From NCBI RefSeq assembly GCF_002531825.1, contig NZ_NWSX01000006.1:186001-250000 (forward strand): DNA of 64,000 nucleotides, written 5' to 3'. The notes under the pieces were generated by a model, which was not told where the DNA came from, ran no database searches, and saw only the letters and a list, made by a program, of their open reading frames with translations. Origin of the DNA: Rhizobium sp. J15 (GTDB lineage Bacteria; Pseudomonadota; Alphaproteobacteria; Rhizobiales; Rhizobiaceae). Shown in pieces: positions 15,701-26,256 of the stretch. The first letter of the stretch is position 1; the number at the start of each line of letters is the position of its first letter. The translations under genes and the position numbers were made by a program.

Positions 15701-16882
15701 ATGAAACTACTCGAGACATACATATTACGGCGCGTCGGCCAGATGTTTCTCGTGGCGCTGCTGCCCGTGCTGGCGATCATTTGGACGACACAGGTTCTGC
15801 AGCGCATCAACCTCGTCACCGACAGCGGCCAGTCGATCGGTTCGTTCGCCAAGCTGGCGACGATGATCCTCCCGTCGATCATTCCCGTCGTGCTGCCTTT
15901 CGCGCTTGTCATCGCCATCACCCAGACGCTGACGACGATGAACAACGATTCCGAACTCACCGTCATCGATGCAGCCGGGGCGCGGCGCAGCATATTGATT
16001 CGTCCGATCCTGCTGCTTGCCGCCGTCATCAGCGTCTTTTCCTTCTTCGTCGACAACATCGTCGAACCACGGGCAAAGACGGTGGTCCGCCAGATGATCG
16101 CCGAGACTTATGCCGACCTTCTCTCCTCGGTGATCGAGGAGAAAACCTTCCGCAAGCTCGATGAAGGCCTCTATGTGCAGATCTCGCAGCGCATGGCCGG
16201 CCGCATGCTGAAAGGTCTGTTCGTCGCCGACGAGCGCGATCCGGCCTACGAACTGATCTATTACGCCAAGGAAGGCGCCGTCGACGACAAGGGCACCACG
16301 CTGATCATGCATGACGGCGAGGTTCACCGCAAAACGCCTGACGGCAACGTCTCGGTCATCAATTTCGATTCCTATTCCTTCGACCTCTCGGACATGACGG
16401 AAAATCGCGGTCAGGCGACGCTGCGCGCCAGCGACCGGGATCTGTGGTTCCTGCTCAACCCTGATCCGACCGACAAGGACTATACGATCCGGCCGCAGAG
16501 CTACCGCGCCGAGCTGCACCGGCGGCTGACGGACTGGATTCTGCCGGTCGTCTTCGCACTGTTTTCCCTGGCGATCGCCGGCGATGCGCGCTCGCATCGC
16601 GAAGCCCGGCTGCATCCGATGGTCAGCGCGCTCACCTATGCCTTCGCGCTGCGCTGGGCGGCCTTCTACGCAGCCAATCAGATCGACACCGATCCTGAAT
16701 ATATCGCCGTCCTCTATGCGATCCCGATCGTCAGCAGCATCATTTCGATCGTCTTCCTGGGCCTGCACAAGCGACTGGTCATGCCTTCGTTCATCCGGGA
16801 TCGGATCTCGTCGTTCTGGAGACGGATGCAGGAAAGACTGCTCGCTGCTGCAGGCAGGACCGGCGGGGGCGCTACCCAATGA
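15701..16882 (+). CDS. lptF: LPS export ABC transporter permease LptF
   Basis: 393 residues from ATG 15701, preceded by AAGGG at good spacing. One of the two permeases of the LptB2FG complex that extracts lipopolysaccharide from the inner membrane. The family layout is visible: an N-terminal pair of helices starting 'LLETYILRRVGQMFLVAL', a third helix, a periplasmic jellyroll (~150-290), and C-terminal helices beginning 'ELHRRLTDWILPVVFALFSL'. The coupling-helix region 'NNDSELTVIDAAGARRS' faces LptB. It overlaps lptG (ATGATG), the first of a run of tightly spaced genes. Confidence 0.95.
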   Translation: MKLLETYILRRVGQMFLVALLPVLAIIWTTQVLQRINLVTDSGQSIGSFAKLATMILPSIIPVVLPFALVIAITQTLTTMNNDSELTVIDAAGARRSILIRPILLLAAVISVFSFFVDNIVEPRAKTVVRQMIAETYADLLSSVIEEKTFRKLDEGLYVQISQRMAGRMLKGLFVADERDPAYELIYYAKEGAVDDKGTTLIMHDGEVHRKTPDGNVSVINFDSYSFDLSDMTENRGQATLRASDRDLWFLLNPDPTDKDYTIRPQSYRAELHRRLTDWILPVVFALFSLAIAGDARSHREARLHPMVSALTYAFALRWAAFYAANQIDTDPEYIAVLYAIPIVSSIISIVFLGLHKRLVMPSFIRDRISSFWRRMQERLLAAAGRTGGGATQ

Positions 16883-17967
16883 TGTTCGGCACATTGTCGC
16901 GTTATTTTTTTCGTCGCTATCTGGCGACGACGGGCTGGTTCCTGATCGGCGTGTCGGCGATTGCCTTCCTCCTCGATTTCAGCGAGACGGCGGGCCGCAT
17001 GTCCGGCCTGCCCGGCTACACGATCGGCGGCGGCATCCTGATGACCGCCGTTCGCCTGCCGCTTATCCTGCAGCAGACGGTGCCGTTCATCACGCTCTTC
17101 GTCGGCATGACGGTGCTGATCGGGCTCAACCGCAAATATGAGCTCGTCGTGACGCGGGCCGCCGGCATTTCCGTCTGGCAGTTCATGTTTCCCTTCATCG
17201 TCGGCTCGCTGGCCATCGGCGTGCTGACGATGACGGCGCTCAACCCGCTTGCCGCCTGGGGACAGCGTCAGGCTCTTCTCGTCGAATCCGACTGGCGCGG
17301 CGAGAATGCGGTCCTGCGCAAGGCGCCGCAGATTCCGTGGCTGCGCCAGATCAGCGGCAGAGACGATGTCATCATCGGCGCCCAGACCGTTCAGGAGAAC
17401 GGAACAAAGCTGATCGACGCCGTGCTGATCCATTTCGATTCAAGCGGCCAGGTCATTCTGAGACAGGACGCCGCGACGGCAAAGTTGGAAGATGGTTACT
17501 GGCAACTTAACACCGTCGTCGAGCGCAAGCCTGGCGAAATCCCCGTGCGCAAAGCTTCGGTTCAACTTCGCACCAATCTGAAACAAGATTTCGTCCAGGA
17601 GCGGCTGACAGCGCCGGAAACAATTGGTTTCTTTGACCTTTCGAACCGGATTGCAGCGGCCAAATCCTTCGGCATCTCAACCAAGGCACTGGAGACGCAA
17701 TTCAACGCGCTGTTGTCCCAGCCGTTACTGCTGGTGGCGATGACTCTCATTGCTGCAACAGTGTCCCTAAAATTTAGCCGGTTCAACCAATCCCGCTCCG
17801 TGATTCTGGGTGGCATCCTCGCGGGCTTCGTGCTTTATGTCATCACCGTGCTTGTAAAAGCATTCGGAAGCAGTGGAGTCGTGCCTCCTTTCGTGGCGAC
17901 GTGGATACCGGTGGTCGTCGCGTTGGCGTTGGGCGCGACTATTCTGCTTCATCAGGAGGACGGCTAG
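16879..17967 (+). CDS. lptG: LPS export ABC transporter permease LptG
   Basis: 362 residues; its start overlaps the lptF stop by 4 nt (a second ATG at 16882 is possible). Partner permease of LptF. N-terminal helices 'YFFRRYLATTGWFLIGVSAI', the coupling segment 'LNRKYELVVTRAAGISVWQF', a periplasmic beta-jellyroll (~130-250), and C-terminal helices with 'LSQPLLLVAMTLIAATVSLK'. Its stop overlaps the GTG start of lptD by one nucleotide (TAGTG), coupling inner-membrane and outer-membrane parts of the LPS bridge. Confidence 0.95.
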   Translation: MMFGTLSRYFFRRYLATTGWFLIGVSAIAFLLDFSETAGRMSGLPGYTIGGGILMTAVRLPLILQQTVPFITLFVGMTVLIGLNRKYELVVTRAAGISVWQFMFPFIVGSLAIGVLTMTALNPLAAWGQRQALLVESDWRGENAVLRKAPQIPWLRQISGRDDVIIGAQTVQENGTKLIDAVLIHFDSSGQVILRQDAATAKLEDGYWQLNTVVERKPGEIPVRKASVQLRTNLKQDFVQERLTAPETIGFFDLSNRIAAAKSFGISTKALETQFNALLSQPLLLVAMTLIAATVSLKFSRFNQSRSVILGGILAGFVLYVITVLVKAFGSSGVVPPFVATWIPVVVALALGATILLHQEDG

Positions 17968-20294
17968 TGGCGGCAGGCGACCGCAAGTACTTTAGTAAAC
18001 AGTTGGTTGCCCTGCTTGCCGGCGCGACTCTATGTTCCTATTTCAGCAGCGTGCCGGCCTCTTTCGGCCAGGTCGCGGCGCCCGAACAGAATATCCAGCA
18101 GAAGATCCCCGAAGGAGCCAAGCTTCTCCTGTCGGCCAATGAACTCGTCTATAATCGCGATGCCGACATGGTGTCGGCGATCGGCGGCGTGCAGATCAAC
18201 TATGGCGGCTACAAAATGGTCGCTCAGAAGGTCGAATATAATCAGAAGACCGGCCGGATGACGGCGATCGGCAATGTCGAGCTGGTCAGCCCCGACGGCA
18301 ACCGCATCTACGCCGACAATCTCGACGTGACCGACAATTTCGCCGACGGGTTCCTGAACTCGCTGCGCATCGAAACCTCCGACAATACGCGTATCGTCGC
18401 CGAAAGCGGCGAGCGGGTCGGCGGCACGCTGATGATTCTCAACAAGGGCGTCTATACGGCCTGCCTTCCCTGCGCCGAAGATCCCAAACGTGCGCCCTTC
18501 TGGCAGGTGAAGGCGAAGCGCGTCATCCAGAATGGCGAAACGCACACGGTCCGGCTGGAGAGGGCGCGATTCGAGCTGCTCGGCCATCCGATTGCCTTCC
18601 TGCCGTTCATCGAAGTTCCCGATAACACGGTGAAGCGCAAGTCGGGCTTTCTTTTCCCGACGATGAGCCTGTCGCAGAATCTCGGTTTCGGTCTTTCCAT
18701 TCCTTATTATTATGTGATCTCGCCGAGCATGGATGCGACGGTCACCGCCACCGGCTACACGGCCCAGGGCTTTCTCGTCGAAGGCGAGTTCCGCCAGCGT
18801 TTTGAAAATGGCACGCATATCCTGCGCGTCGCCGGCATAGACCAGGCAACCCCGGGCAATTTCAGCTCCGGCACCAGCGATGCCGAAGCCGAGCAGCGCG
18901 GCATGGTGGCGTCGAAGGCCGAGTTCCGCATCAATCCGCGCTGGACGTTCGGCTGGGACGTCATGGCGCAGAGCGACAACAACTTCTCGAAAACCTATAA
19001 GCTGCGCGGGCTCAGCGGCACGGATCGCACCAACCAGATCTACCTGACGGGATTGGGCAAGCGGAATTATTTCGACATGCGGGCGTTCTATTTCGACGTC
19101 CAGGATGCCGACCGTACGAACACGGCTGAAAAGCAGCAGGCGATCGTCTATCCCTCGCTCGACTATCATTATGTGGCGCCGCAGCCGCTTGCAGGCGGCG
19201 AGCTGTCAGCCGATGTCAACCTGACGAATATTTCGCGCACCCATGACGACTTCTATACCGTCGACGGCTTCGACCGCTTCCGCGGCCTGAAGGGGCAGAC
19301 CTCGCGACTGAGCGGAGAACTGCAGTGGAAGCGTACCTATGTCACGCCGACCGGCCTGGTGATCACGCCGCTGCTGGCCGCGCGCGGCGACGCTTTCGCG
19401 CTGAACATGGACGATCCGACCGACTATGCCGGCAACTATTATGACGGCAATTCAGCCACCCGTTCGATGTTCACCGCCGGGCTGGAGATGCGTTATCCGA
19501 TCCTGATGACGACTGACAACAGCACCCATATCCTCGAGCCGATCGCCCAGATCTATGCCCGCCCGGATGAGCAGCTCGCCGGCCGGCTGCCGAACGAGGA
19601 TGCGCAGAGCTTCGTCTTCGACGCCACCTCGCTATTCGACCGCGACAAATTCTCTGGCTACGACCGTATCGAAGGCGGCACCCGCGCCAATGTCGGCATC
19701 CAGTATACCGGCACGTTCGACAGCGGCTACAAGCTGCACGGCATCTTCGGCCAGTCCTACCAGATCGCCGGACAGAACTCGTTCGCCACCGATGACCTCG
19801 TCAACGTGGGCGCGGATTCGGGCCTCGAAACCACTCGCTCAGATTATGTGGGTCTCGGCGGCATCGAAACGCCGTTCGGCGTTTCCGTGACGGCCTCCTA
19901 TCGCCTCGACGAGAAGGATTTCGATTTCCGTCGCGGCGACCTGACGACGGCTTACCAGAACGACACCTTCGCCACGCAGGTGACCTACACCCATCTCAGC
20001 GCGCAGCCTGCATATGGCTTCGCCGACGACAACGACGAGATCCAGACCAACAGTAGCATCAAGTTCAAGGACTATTGGTCGATCTTCGGCGGTATCGCCT
20101 GGGATCTGAACAATGATGTGATTAGCCGCCGCACACTCGGCCTCAGCTACGAGGACGAATGCACGATCTTTACGATCGCCTATACCGATACGAGGGACTC
20201 CGACGAAGAGTCGGCAAGCGACTGGACGATCGGCGCGCGGCTTACCTTCCGCACGCTCGGCGACATCAAGATCGGCACCGATAGTATTGAATGA
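17967..20294 (+). CDS. lptD: LPS-assembly outer-membrane protein LptD
   Basis: 775 residues from GTG 17967; AGGAGG lies 8 nt upstream, which settles the start. An N-terminal signal sequence (~residues 1-35) ends before 'QVAAPEQN'. Residues ~50-170 are the LptA-like beta-jellyroll: 'LLLSANELVYNRDADMVSAI' then 'GRMTAIGNVELVSPDGNRIY'. The rest is the outer-membrane beta barrel that inserts LPS into the outer leaflet with LptE. Cysteines are few: a pair in 'TACLPCAED' and one in 'YEDECTIF' could form the inter-domain disulfides expected of LptD. Confidence 0.95.
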   Translation: MAAGDRKYFSKQLVALLAGATLCSYFSSVPASFGQVAAPEQNIQQKIPEGAKLLLSANELVYNRDADMVSAIGGVQINYGGYKMVAQKVEYNQKTGRMTAIGNVELVSPDGNRIYADNLDVTDNFADGFLNSLRIETSDNTRIVAESGERVGGTLMILNKGVYTACLPCAEDPKRAPFWQVKAKRVIQNGETHTVRLERARFELLGHPIAFLPFIEVPDNTVKRKSGFLFPTMSLSQNLGFGLSIPYYYVISPSMDATVTATGYTAQGFLVEGEFRQRFENGTHILRVAGIDQATPGNFSSGTSDAEAEQRGMVASKAEFRINPRWTFGWDVMAQSDNNFSKTYKLRGLSGTDRTNQIYLTGLGKRNYFDMRAFYFDVQDADRTNTAEKQQAIVYPSLDYHYVAPQPLAGGELSADVNLTNISRTHDDFYTVDGFDRFRGLKGQTSRLSGELQWKRTYVTPTGLVITPLLAARGDAFALNMDDPTDYAGNYYDGNSATRSMFTAGLEMRYPILMTTDNSTHILEPIAQIYARPDEQLAGRLPNEDAQSFVFDATSLFDRDKFSGYDRIEGGTRANVGIQYTGTFDSGYKLHGIFGQSYQIAGQNSFATDDLVNVGADSGLETTRSDYVGLGGIETPFGVSVTASYRLDEKDFDFRRGDLTTAYQNDTFATQVTYTHLSAQPAYGFADDNDEIQTNSSIKFKDYWSIFGGIAWDLNNDVISRRTLGLSYEDECTIFTIAYTDTRDSDEESASDWTIGARLTFRTLGDIKIGTDSIE

Positions 20295-20472
20295 CGGACG
20301 GGGGAACATGACCTCAAGTCATTCTTTCGCCGCAAGCCTGTGCAGGACATTGCCGCCAGTCGATATCTGAGGCATAGCGGTCTCGCGCCATGATGGAAGC
20401 GATTTCCGCGTGTCTCGCACTGTGGTAAGAACGCCGCGAACACGTCTCGCGGCGCCATCGGGAGGTCAACAG

Positions 20473-21414
20473 ATGATTGACGCGAAAAAAGCCATAACAG
20501 CCTTCATCACGGGGGCAACGATCACCCTGGCTGGCTTTGCGGGTCCGGCATTTGCCGCAAGCGAAGTCAAAGCCGTGGTGAACGGCACCGCCATCACCAG
20601 CGGCGACGTCGCCAAGCGCCAGGCCTTCCTGCGGCTGCAGCATACGAAGGCAGACGCCAAGACTGCTGAGGAGCAGCTGATCGACGAGACGCTCAAGCGG
20701 CAGGAGGTCGCCCGCGTTCGCATGTCGGTTTCTCAGCAAGACGTCGATGCCTCGTTCGCGCGCTTCTCGAGCGGCAACAAGCTTTCCGTTGAGCAGATGT
20801 CGCAGATCCTTGATCGCGCCGGTGTCGGTGTCGACCATTTCAAGAGTTTCATTGCCGTGCAGATGAGCTGGCCACGTGTCGTCAATGCGCGCTACGGTTC
20901 GACGTCTCGGCTGTCGAATTACGACCTCGTCTCCCGCATGATGCAGAACAACAAGCAGAAGCCGGTGACGACGGAATATATGCTGCAGCAGATCATCTTC
21001 GTCATTCCGCAAGCCAAGCGCGGCGCCATCACCGGCAAGCGCAAGGGCGAGGCAGAGGCATCGCGCTCGAAATTCCCCGGCTGCGACCAGTCAAAGGTTT
21101 TTGCCGCGACGATGCGCGACGTTTCCGTGCGCGACCTCGGCCGCATGCTCGCCCCGGAGATCCCGCCGGATTGGAAGCCGCTGGTCGAGCAGGCCAAGGG
21201 CAACACGACAGGCACCCGCGTCACCGACAAAGGGGTCGAATATCTGGCGATCTGCAGCCAGCGTCAGGTTTCCGACGACCAGGCCGCCGAAATGGTCTTC
21301 CGCCAGGAGGATCTCGACAAATCCAAGGCCGACAAGAGCGGTCCGCCGGAAAACGAGAACGCCAAGAAATACCTGGAAGAGCTGCGCAAGAAGGCGCAGA
21401 TCGCCTATCGCTGA
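20473..21414 (+). CDS. SurA-like periplasmic chaperone / peptidyl-prolyl isomerase
   Basis: 313 residues from ATG 20473 with GGAGG 7 nt upstream. A signal peptide ends at '[13 protein letters not shown]'. The N-terminal SurA_N domain is recognisable: '[20 protein letters not shown]' and '[20 protein letters not shown]'. The following region (~175-275) occupies the place of the parvulin domain, '[13 protein letters not shown]', but the domain is weakly conserved and I cannot identify its usual active-site residues. Its place directly after lptD fits a role in folding LptD and other barrels. A 178-bp gap separates it from lptD. Confidence 0.85.
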   Translation: MIDAKKAITAFITGATITLAGFAGPAFAASEVKAVVNGTAITSGDVAKRQAFLRLQHTKADAKTAEEQLIDETLKRQEVARVRMSVSQQDVDASFARFSSGNKLSVEQMSQILDRAGVGVDHFKSFIAVQMSWPRVVNARYGSTSRLSNYDLVSRMMQNNKQKPVTTEYMLQQIIFVIPQAKRGAITGKRKGEAEASRSKFPGCDQSKVFAATMRDVSVRDLGRMLAPEIPPDWKPLVEQAKGNTTGTRVTDKGVEYLAICSQRQVSDDQAAEMVFRQEDLDKSKADKSGPPENENAKKYLEELRKKAQIAYR

Positions 21415-21419
21415 CGACG

Positions 21420-22448
21420 ATGGCAATACCGTTCTCACGCCCGCTTGCGCTCACTCAGGGCGATCCCGCCGGCATCGGGCCGGATATCACCCTGATGGCA
21501 TGGCTCCGGCGGCGTGAACTCGGGCTGCCGCCCTTTTTCCTGATCGGCGACCCGAGTGTCCTGGCGTTGAGGGCCCGCCAGCTCAATCTGGCGGTTTCGA
21601 TCCGCGAGAGCGACACAGCCAGCGAGGCCGCCGGCATGTTTGCCGATGCATTGCCCGTCAGGACAGTGCCGGCCGGCATCGAGGTGGTCGCCGGCGAGCC
21701 GCACGAGGCAACGGCGAAAGGCACGATTGCGGCGATCGAGAAAGCCGTATCCCTGGTGATCGATGGCGAGGCGCTTGGCGTCGTCACCAACCCGATTTCC
21801 AAAAGTGTGCTTTACGAAGCGGGCTTCCGCTTTCCCGGCCATACCGAATTTCTGGCGGATCTCGCTACCAAAGCGACAGGGCGGCCGGTCACGCCTGTGA
21901 TGATGTTGTCAGGACCGAAGCTCAAGGCTATTCCCGTCACCATCCACATTCCGGTTCGCGACGTGCCGCAGGCGCTGACGAGCGAACTGATCATGGAAAC
22001 CTGCCGCATCGCCCACGAAGACCTGAGGCAGCGCTTCGGCATCGAGGCGCCGCGGCTTGCAGTAGCCGGCCTCAATCCGCATGCCGGCGAAGGCGGGGCA
22101 ATGGGCAAGGAAGACGAGACCATCATTCGTCCGGCAATCGAGCGACTACGCGACGAGGGCATCGATGCCATCGGCCCCCTGCCCGCCGATACGATGTTCC
22201 ACGACGAAGCGCGGGCGCGATACGACGTCGCCGTCTGCATGTATCACGATCAGGCGCTGATCCCGGCCAAAACGCTCGGTTTCGACGATAGTGTCAACGT
22301 GACGCTCGGGCTTCCTTTCGTGCGCACCTCGCCGGATCATGGCACCGCTTTCGGCATCGCCGGCAAGGGCCTGGCGCGCGAGCAGAGCCTCGTCGCGGCG
22401 CTGAAGCTTGCCGCGCAGCTCGGCCGCAGCATGGAAAGCCGCCGCTGA
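21420..22448 (+). CDS. pdxA: 4-hydroxythreonine-4-phosphate dehydrogenase
   Basis: 342 residues from ATG 21420, 5 nt after the previous stop. PdxA oxidises 4-phosphohydroxy-L-threonine to the precursor condensed by PdxJ into pyridoxine 5'-phosphate. Family segments: '[13 protein letters not shown]', '[12 protein letters not shown]' with a metal-binding His, '[10 protein letters not shown]', '[15 protein letters not shown]' and '[20 protein letters not shown]' (the last two also hold metal and substrate ligands). Cytoplasmic dimer. The surA-pdxA-rsmA order is the same as in enterobacteria. The ribosome site is weak, which suggests coupling to the upstream gene. Confidence 0.95.
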   Translation: MAIPFSRPLALTQGDPAGIGPDITLMAWLRRRELGLPPFFLIGDPSVLALRARQLNLAVSIRESDTASEAAGMFADALPVRTVPAGIEVVAGEPHEATAKGTIAAIEKAVSLVIDGEALGVVTNPISKSVLYEAGFRFPGHTEFLADLATKATGRPVTPVMMLSGPKLKAIPVTIHIPVRDVPQALTSELIMETCRIAHEDLRQRFGIEAPRLAVAGLNPHAGEGGAMGKEDETIIRPAIERLRDEGIDAIGPLPADTMFHDEARARYDVAVCMYHDQALIPAKTLGFDDSVNVTLGLPFVRTSPDHGTAFGIAGKGLAREQSLVAALKLAAQLGRSMESRR

Positions 22449-23275
22449 TGGCAGCACTCGACGGTCTGCCGCCGCTTCGCGACGTTATCCAGCGTCATGG
22501 CCTCGATGCGCGCAAGGCACTCGGCCAGAACTTCCTGCTCGACCTCAACCTCACCCAAAAGATCGCTCGCACGGCCGGCGCTCTCGAAGAAGCCACCGTC
22601 TTCGAGGTCGGCCCCGGCCCCGGCGGGCTGACGCGCGCGATCCTGGCGCTCGGCGCCAAGAAGGTCATCGCCGTCGAGCGCGACACACGCTGCCTGCCGG
22701 CGCTCGCCGAGATCGCCGATCATTATCCCGGACGGCTGGAGGTGATCGAGGGCGACGCGCTGAAGACCGATTTCGAGGCCCTGGCGCCGGAAGGCCCGGT
22801 CAAGATCATCGCCAACCTGCCCTATAATGTCGGCACGCAGCTGCTGGTCAACTGGCTGCTGCCGAAGGCCTGGCCGCCGTTCTGGCAGTCGCTGACGCTG
22901 ATGTTTCAGAAGGAAGTCGGCGAGCGTATCGTTGCCGGCGAGGATGACGATCACTACGGCCGTCTCGGCGTTCTCTGCGGCTGGAGAACCGACGCACGCA
23001 TGGCCTTCGATGTGCCGCCGCAAGCCTTTACGCCGCCGCCGAAGGTAACTTCGACCGTCGTGCAGCTGCTTCCCCGCGAAAATCCGATTCCCTGCGCTGT
23101 CGGCAATCTGGAAAAGGTGACGCAAGCCGCCTTCGGCCAGCGCCGCAAGATGCTGCGTCAAAGCTTGAAGCCGCTCGGCGGCGAGAGCCTGCTCGTCAAG
23201 GCAGGGATCGATCCGGCGCGCCGGGCGGAGACCTTGTCCGTCGAGGAATTCTGCCTTCTGGCGAACAGCCTTTAG
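22448..23275 (+). CDS. rsmA: 16S rRNA dimethyladenosine transferase RsmA/KsgA
   Basis: 275 residues; its ATG overlaps the pdxA TGA by one nucleotide (TGATG). It dimethylates two adjacent adenines in the 3'-terminal hairpin of 16S rRNA late in 30S assembly. Motifs: '[13 protein letters not shown]' at the N terminus, the SAM loop '[16 protein letters not shown]', acidic 'VIAVERD', and the adenine-binding '[14 protein letters not shown]' (NLPY). The C-terminal helical domain contains '[13 protein letters not shown]'. Last gene of the lpt-surA-pdxA-rsmA run, convergent with gmk. Confidence 0.97.
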   Translation: MAALDGLPPLRDVIQRHGLDARKALGQNFLLDLNLTQKIARTAGALEEATVFEVGPGPGGLTRAILALGAKKVIAVERDTRCLPALAEIADHYPGRLEVIEGDALKTDFEALAPEGPVKIIANLPYNVGTQLLVNWLLPKAWPPFWQSLTLMFQKEVGERIVAGEDDDHYGRLGVLCGWRTDARMAFDVPPQAFTPPPKVTSTVVQLLPRENPIPCAVGNLEKVTQAAFGQRRKMLRQSLKPLGGESLLVKAGIDPARRAETLSVEEFCLLANSL

Positions 23276-23314
23276 ATTCGAATGCTCTTCGAAAACCGCC
23301 GACAGTTTTCGCCG

Positions 23315-23977
23315 TCAAAGTGACGGCGTCTCTTCCAGCAGTTCGCGGACGAAATCGAACATGCCGTGGCGCCGGTCGCGGCGCAGGCGTTCGGCCTTGA
23401 CGATCGACTGGACAGCGTCGAAAGCGGTGTTGAGGTCGTCGTTGACGATGACATAGTCATATTCGCGCCAGTGGCCGATCTCGGCGCGGCTGTTGGCGAG
23501 ACGCGTCTGGATGACCTCCTCGGAATCCTCGGCGCGGCGGTGCAGCCGCGACTGGAGTTCGGTCATCGTCGGCGGCAGCACGAAGATCGAAACGACGTCG
23601 GCCGACATCTTCTCCTGCAATTGCTGGGCGCCCTGCCAATCGATGTCGAAGAGCATATCGCGGCCCTCGGCCATGGCCTGTTCGACCGGCTCGCGCGGGG
23701 TGCCGTAGAAATTGCCGTGCACCTCGGCCCATTCGAGCAGCGAGTCGCTATCGCGAAGCCGCTCGAACTCGCGCACGCTCTTGAAGTGGTAATGCACGCC
23801 CTCGACCTCGCTCGGGCGGCGCTGGCGCGTCGTGACGCTGACGGAAAGACCGATATGCTTATCGGTCTCCAGAAGCGTACGCGCGATGGTGGACTTGCCG
23901 GCGCCCGACGGCGACGAAATGACAAGCATCAGACCGCGGCGGGCGATCTGTACGGGCGAGGATTTCGCCGGTTTCAT
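23315..23977 (-). CDS. gmk: Guanylate kinase
   Basis: 220 residues. Phosphorylates GMP to GDP in the cytosol. P-loop '[10 protein letters not shown]' (21-30), GMP-binding elements '[19 protein letters not shown]' and the lid '[14 protein letters not shown]', and '[10 protein letters not shown]'-like segment ('[13 protein letters not shown]') are all in place. It begins 3 nt after the YicC stop on the minus strand, an order conserved in Rhizobiales, and converges on rsmA. A CGAAAAC/GTTTTCG hairpin lies in the 39-bp gap. Confidence 0.97.
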   Translation of the reverse strand: MKPAKSSPVQIARRGLMLVISSPSGAGKSTIARTLLETDKHIGLSVSVTTRQRRPSEVEGVHYHFKSVREFERLRDSDSLLEWAEVHGNFYGTPREPVEQAMAEGRDMLFDIDWQGAQQLQEKMSADVVSIFVLPPTMTELQSRLHRRAEDSEEVIQTRLANSRAEIGHWREYDYVIVNDDLNTAFDAVQSIVKAERLRRDRRHGMFDFVRELLEETPSL

Positions 23978-23980
23978 GTC

Positions 23981-24868
23981 CTACTCCAAATTCTGGACCT
24001 GCTCGCGGAACTGGTCGATCACGACTTTCAACTCGATGCCGGCAGCGGTGACCGCCGAAGCATTCGACTTCGAGCAGATGGTATTCGATTCGCGGTTAAA
24101 TTCCTGTGCAAGGAAGTCCAGCCGGCGGCCGGCAGGGCCGCCTTTCACCAGAAGATCGCGCGCAGCGGCGATATGCGCCTTGAGCCGATCGATTTCCTCG
24201 CGCAGATCCGCCTTGGTCGCCAACAGCGCGGCTTCGGCGTGCAGCCTGTCGCGGTCGAGCGCGGCGATGCCATCCATCAACAAGGTCACCTGTGCAGAAA
24301 GCCGGGCTGCGATCTCCTGCGGCGAGCGCGAGGGATCGCGCTCGATCGTCCGCGTCAAGCCTTCGATCGTGGCGACATGATCGAGAAGAATGCGGACAAG
24401 CGCCGCCCCCTCCTGTTCGCGCATTGCCCTCAGATCGGAAAGCGCGGCCAGCAAGCCGGCGGTAATATCGGCGTCACGGGCTGCAAGCGCCTCTTCACTA
24501 TCCTCGCCTTCGCGGAATTCCACGATGCCGCGCACCAGAAGCAGCGTGTCGAGCTTCAGCGGCGCGGGGTCGATCACGCCTTCCAATTGCCCGCGCATGG
24601 CAAGCACGGCGGCAAGCGCTTGCCTGTTCAGCACCGCCTCGAAACGGTTCTCGTCGGCGGTGACCGATAGCGATGCCTGCAGGTTGCCGCGGCTGAAACT
24701 TTCGCCGGCAAGGCGGCGAACCTCCGCCTCCATGCGTTCGAGCCCGGGCGGCAGGCGCAAGCGCAGATCGAGGCCCTTGCCGTTGACCGAGCGCAGTTCC
24801 CATGCCCAGCGCCAGCGGCCGCTCGTTCCCTCGCGCCGCGCAAAACCGGTCATGGACTGCAAAGCCAT
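23981..24868 (-). CDS. YicC-family endoribonuclease
   Basis: 295 residues from ATG 24868, which has GGGGAGG at ideal spacing; upstream in-frame codons are ignored for that reason. The N terminus 'MALQSMTGFARREG' and the C terminus ending 'ELKVVIDQFREQVQNLE' are the two family hallmarks. YicC proteins (YicC_N plus DUF1732) are now described as ring-shaped endoribonucleases that degrade certain RNAs. Between mltG and gmk, an arrangement common in alphaproteobacteria. Confidence 0.92.
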   Translation of the reverse strand: MALQSMTGFARREGTSGRWRWAWELRSVNGKGLDLRLRLPPGLERMEAEVRRLAGESFSRGNLQASLSVTADENRFEAVLNRQALAAVLAMRGQLEGVIDPAPLKLDTLLLVRGIVEFREGEDSEEALAARDADITAGLLAALSDLRAMREQEGAALVRILLDHVATIEGLTRTIERDPSRSPQEIAARLSAQVTLLMDGIAALDRDRLHAEAALLATKADLREEIDRLKAHIAAARDLLVKGGPAGRRLDFLAQEFNRESNTICSKSNASAVTAAGIELKVVIDQFREQVQNLE

Positions 24869-24887
24869 GCGAGCCTCCCCAAATCTG

Positions 24888-26105
24888 TCAGTTGATCTTC
24901 TTTTTCTTCGGCGGGACGACAGCCGTGCCATTGTCCGCCGGCGGCTCTTCCGGCTGGCCGTCAACTGCTATGTTCGGGTCCGACCCCTTGTCGGCCTCAA
25001 GCTTACGCCAGCGTTTGACGTTGGCATTATGCTCCTCGAGCGTGGCCGCGAAGACGTGGCCGCCCGTGCCGTCGGCGACGAAATAGAGATCCTGCGTCTT
25101 CCAGGGATTGGCAACAGCTTCCAGCGCATCCTTGCCGGGATTGGCGATCGGCGTCGGCGGCAAGCCCTTGATGACATAGGTATTGTAAGGCGTGTCCCGC
25201 TTCAGGTCCGACTGGTAGATCGGCCGATCTGCCGGTTTGCCTTCGCCGCCGAAGAGGCCGTAGATGATCGTCGGGTCGGACTGCAGGCGCATGCCCTTGC
25301 CGAGCCGGTTGAGGAAGACGGAGGCGACATGGGCGCGCTCGTCGGGAACGCCGGTTTCCTTTTCGACGATCGAAGCGAGTGTCACGAATTCTTCTTTGGA
25401 CCGCAACGGCAGCGACGCGTCGCGCTTGTCCCAGATCTGGTCGACGAGCTTCTGCTGTGCCGCCGCCATCTGCTGAATGATCTCCGAACGCTTCGTGCCG
25501 CGCGAGAATTTGTAGGTATCCGGGCGCAGGCTGCCCTCGCCCGGCAGCGCGGCCGGCAAGTCGCCTTCCAGCACCGGATCGGCCAGCATGCGGTCGAACA
25601 TCTGGCGGACCGTCAGGCCCTCGGGGAAGGATACGGAATAAAGGATGGACTTGCCCGATTTCAGAAGCTCCATGATATCGCTCATGGAAGCCTTTGCCTT
25701 GATCTCGTATTCGCCGGCCTTCAGGCTCTCTCCGGCCGACAGATGCGTGGCGGTGAGATAACGGAAGATGCGGGCATCGGTGATGATGGCGTTGCGCTCG
25801 AGGTTCGAGGCGATTTCGGCCAGACCCGCGCCGTTGCGAACGATGAAATTGGTGTTGGTCTGCAGCGGACCGGGGCTCTGATAGGTCGATTTGGCGTAGT
25901 AGAAGCCGATAACGGCAACGATGCAGACCAGAACTGCCATCGTCATGATGAAGTTCAGGAAAAGAACGACCTGGCTGCGGGCATTCTTCGACCGCTTCGG
26001 CGGCTCCGGAACGCGCTCCGGACGCAGGGCCTCGTTCGGCGATTTGGGGATGATCGGTCCCTTCTGCGCCTGGCTATCGTTGCTCTGGTTCGTCGTATCG
26101 CTCAC
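24888..26105 (-). CDS. mltG: Endolytic murein transglycosylase MltG
   Basis: 405 residues. GTG 26105 is preferred over a TTG two codons upstream because the GAGGA box is then ~8 nt away. A cytoplasmic, Pro-rich, basic N-terminal tail (~1-42), one transmembrane helix (~43-70, 'VVLFLNFIMTMAVLVCIVAV'), then the periplasmic LysM-like and catalytic YceG domains. The catalytic Glu lies in 'LASIVEKETGVPDE', and 'QSDPTIIYGLFG' and 'NTYVIKGLPPTPIANPG' are family signatures. It cleaves nascent glycan strands next to the membrane. Ends in an odd Lys-rich tail 'VPPKKKKIN'. Confidence 0.95.
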   Translation of the reverse strand: MSDTTNQSNDSQAQKGPIIPKSPNEALRPERVPEPPKRSKNARSQVVLFLNFIMTMAVLVCIVAVIGFYYAKSTYQSPGPLQTNTNFIVRNGAGLAEIASNLERNAIITDARIFRYLTATHLSAGESLKAGEYEIKAKASMSDIMELLKSGKSILYSVSFPEGLTVRQMFDRMLADPVLEGDLPAALPGEGSLRPDTYKFSRGTKRSEIIQQMAAAQQKLVDQIWDKRDASLPLRSKEEFVTLASIVEKETGVPDERAHVASVFLNRLGKGMRLQSDPTIIYGLFGGEGKPADRPIYQSDLKRDTPYNTYVIKGLPPTPIANPGKDALEAVANPWKTQDLYFVADGTGGHVFAATLEEHNANVKRWRKLEADKGSDPNIAVDGQPEEPPADNGTAVVPPKKKKIN

Positions 26106-26256
26106 CGGCAATCCTCTAAAACTTGGCCTTCACTTCGCTATTTCGCGAAGCAATGCGGCAAAAGCAGGTCTACCGCCGCTCAATGACGCCGGTCACCCGC
26201 TGTGCTTTCGCACGCCCTGCCACGCGGCGTGCAGGACGGCCTTATCGACGGCGCCG

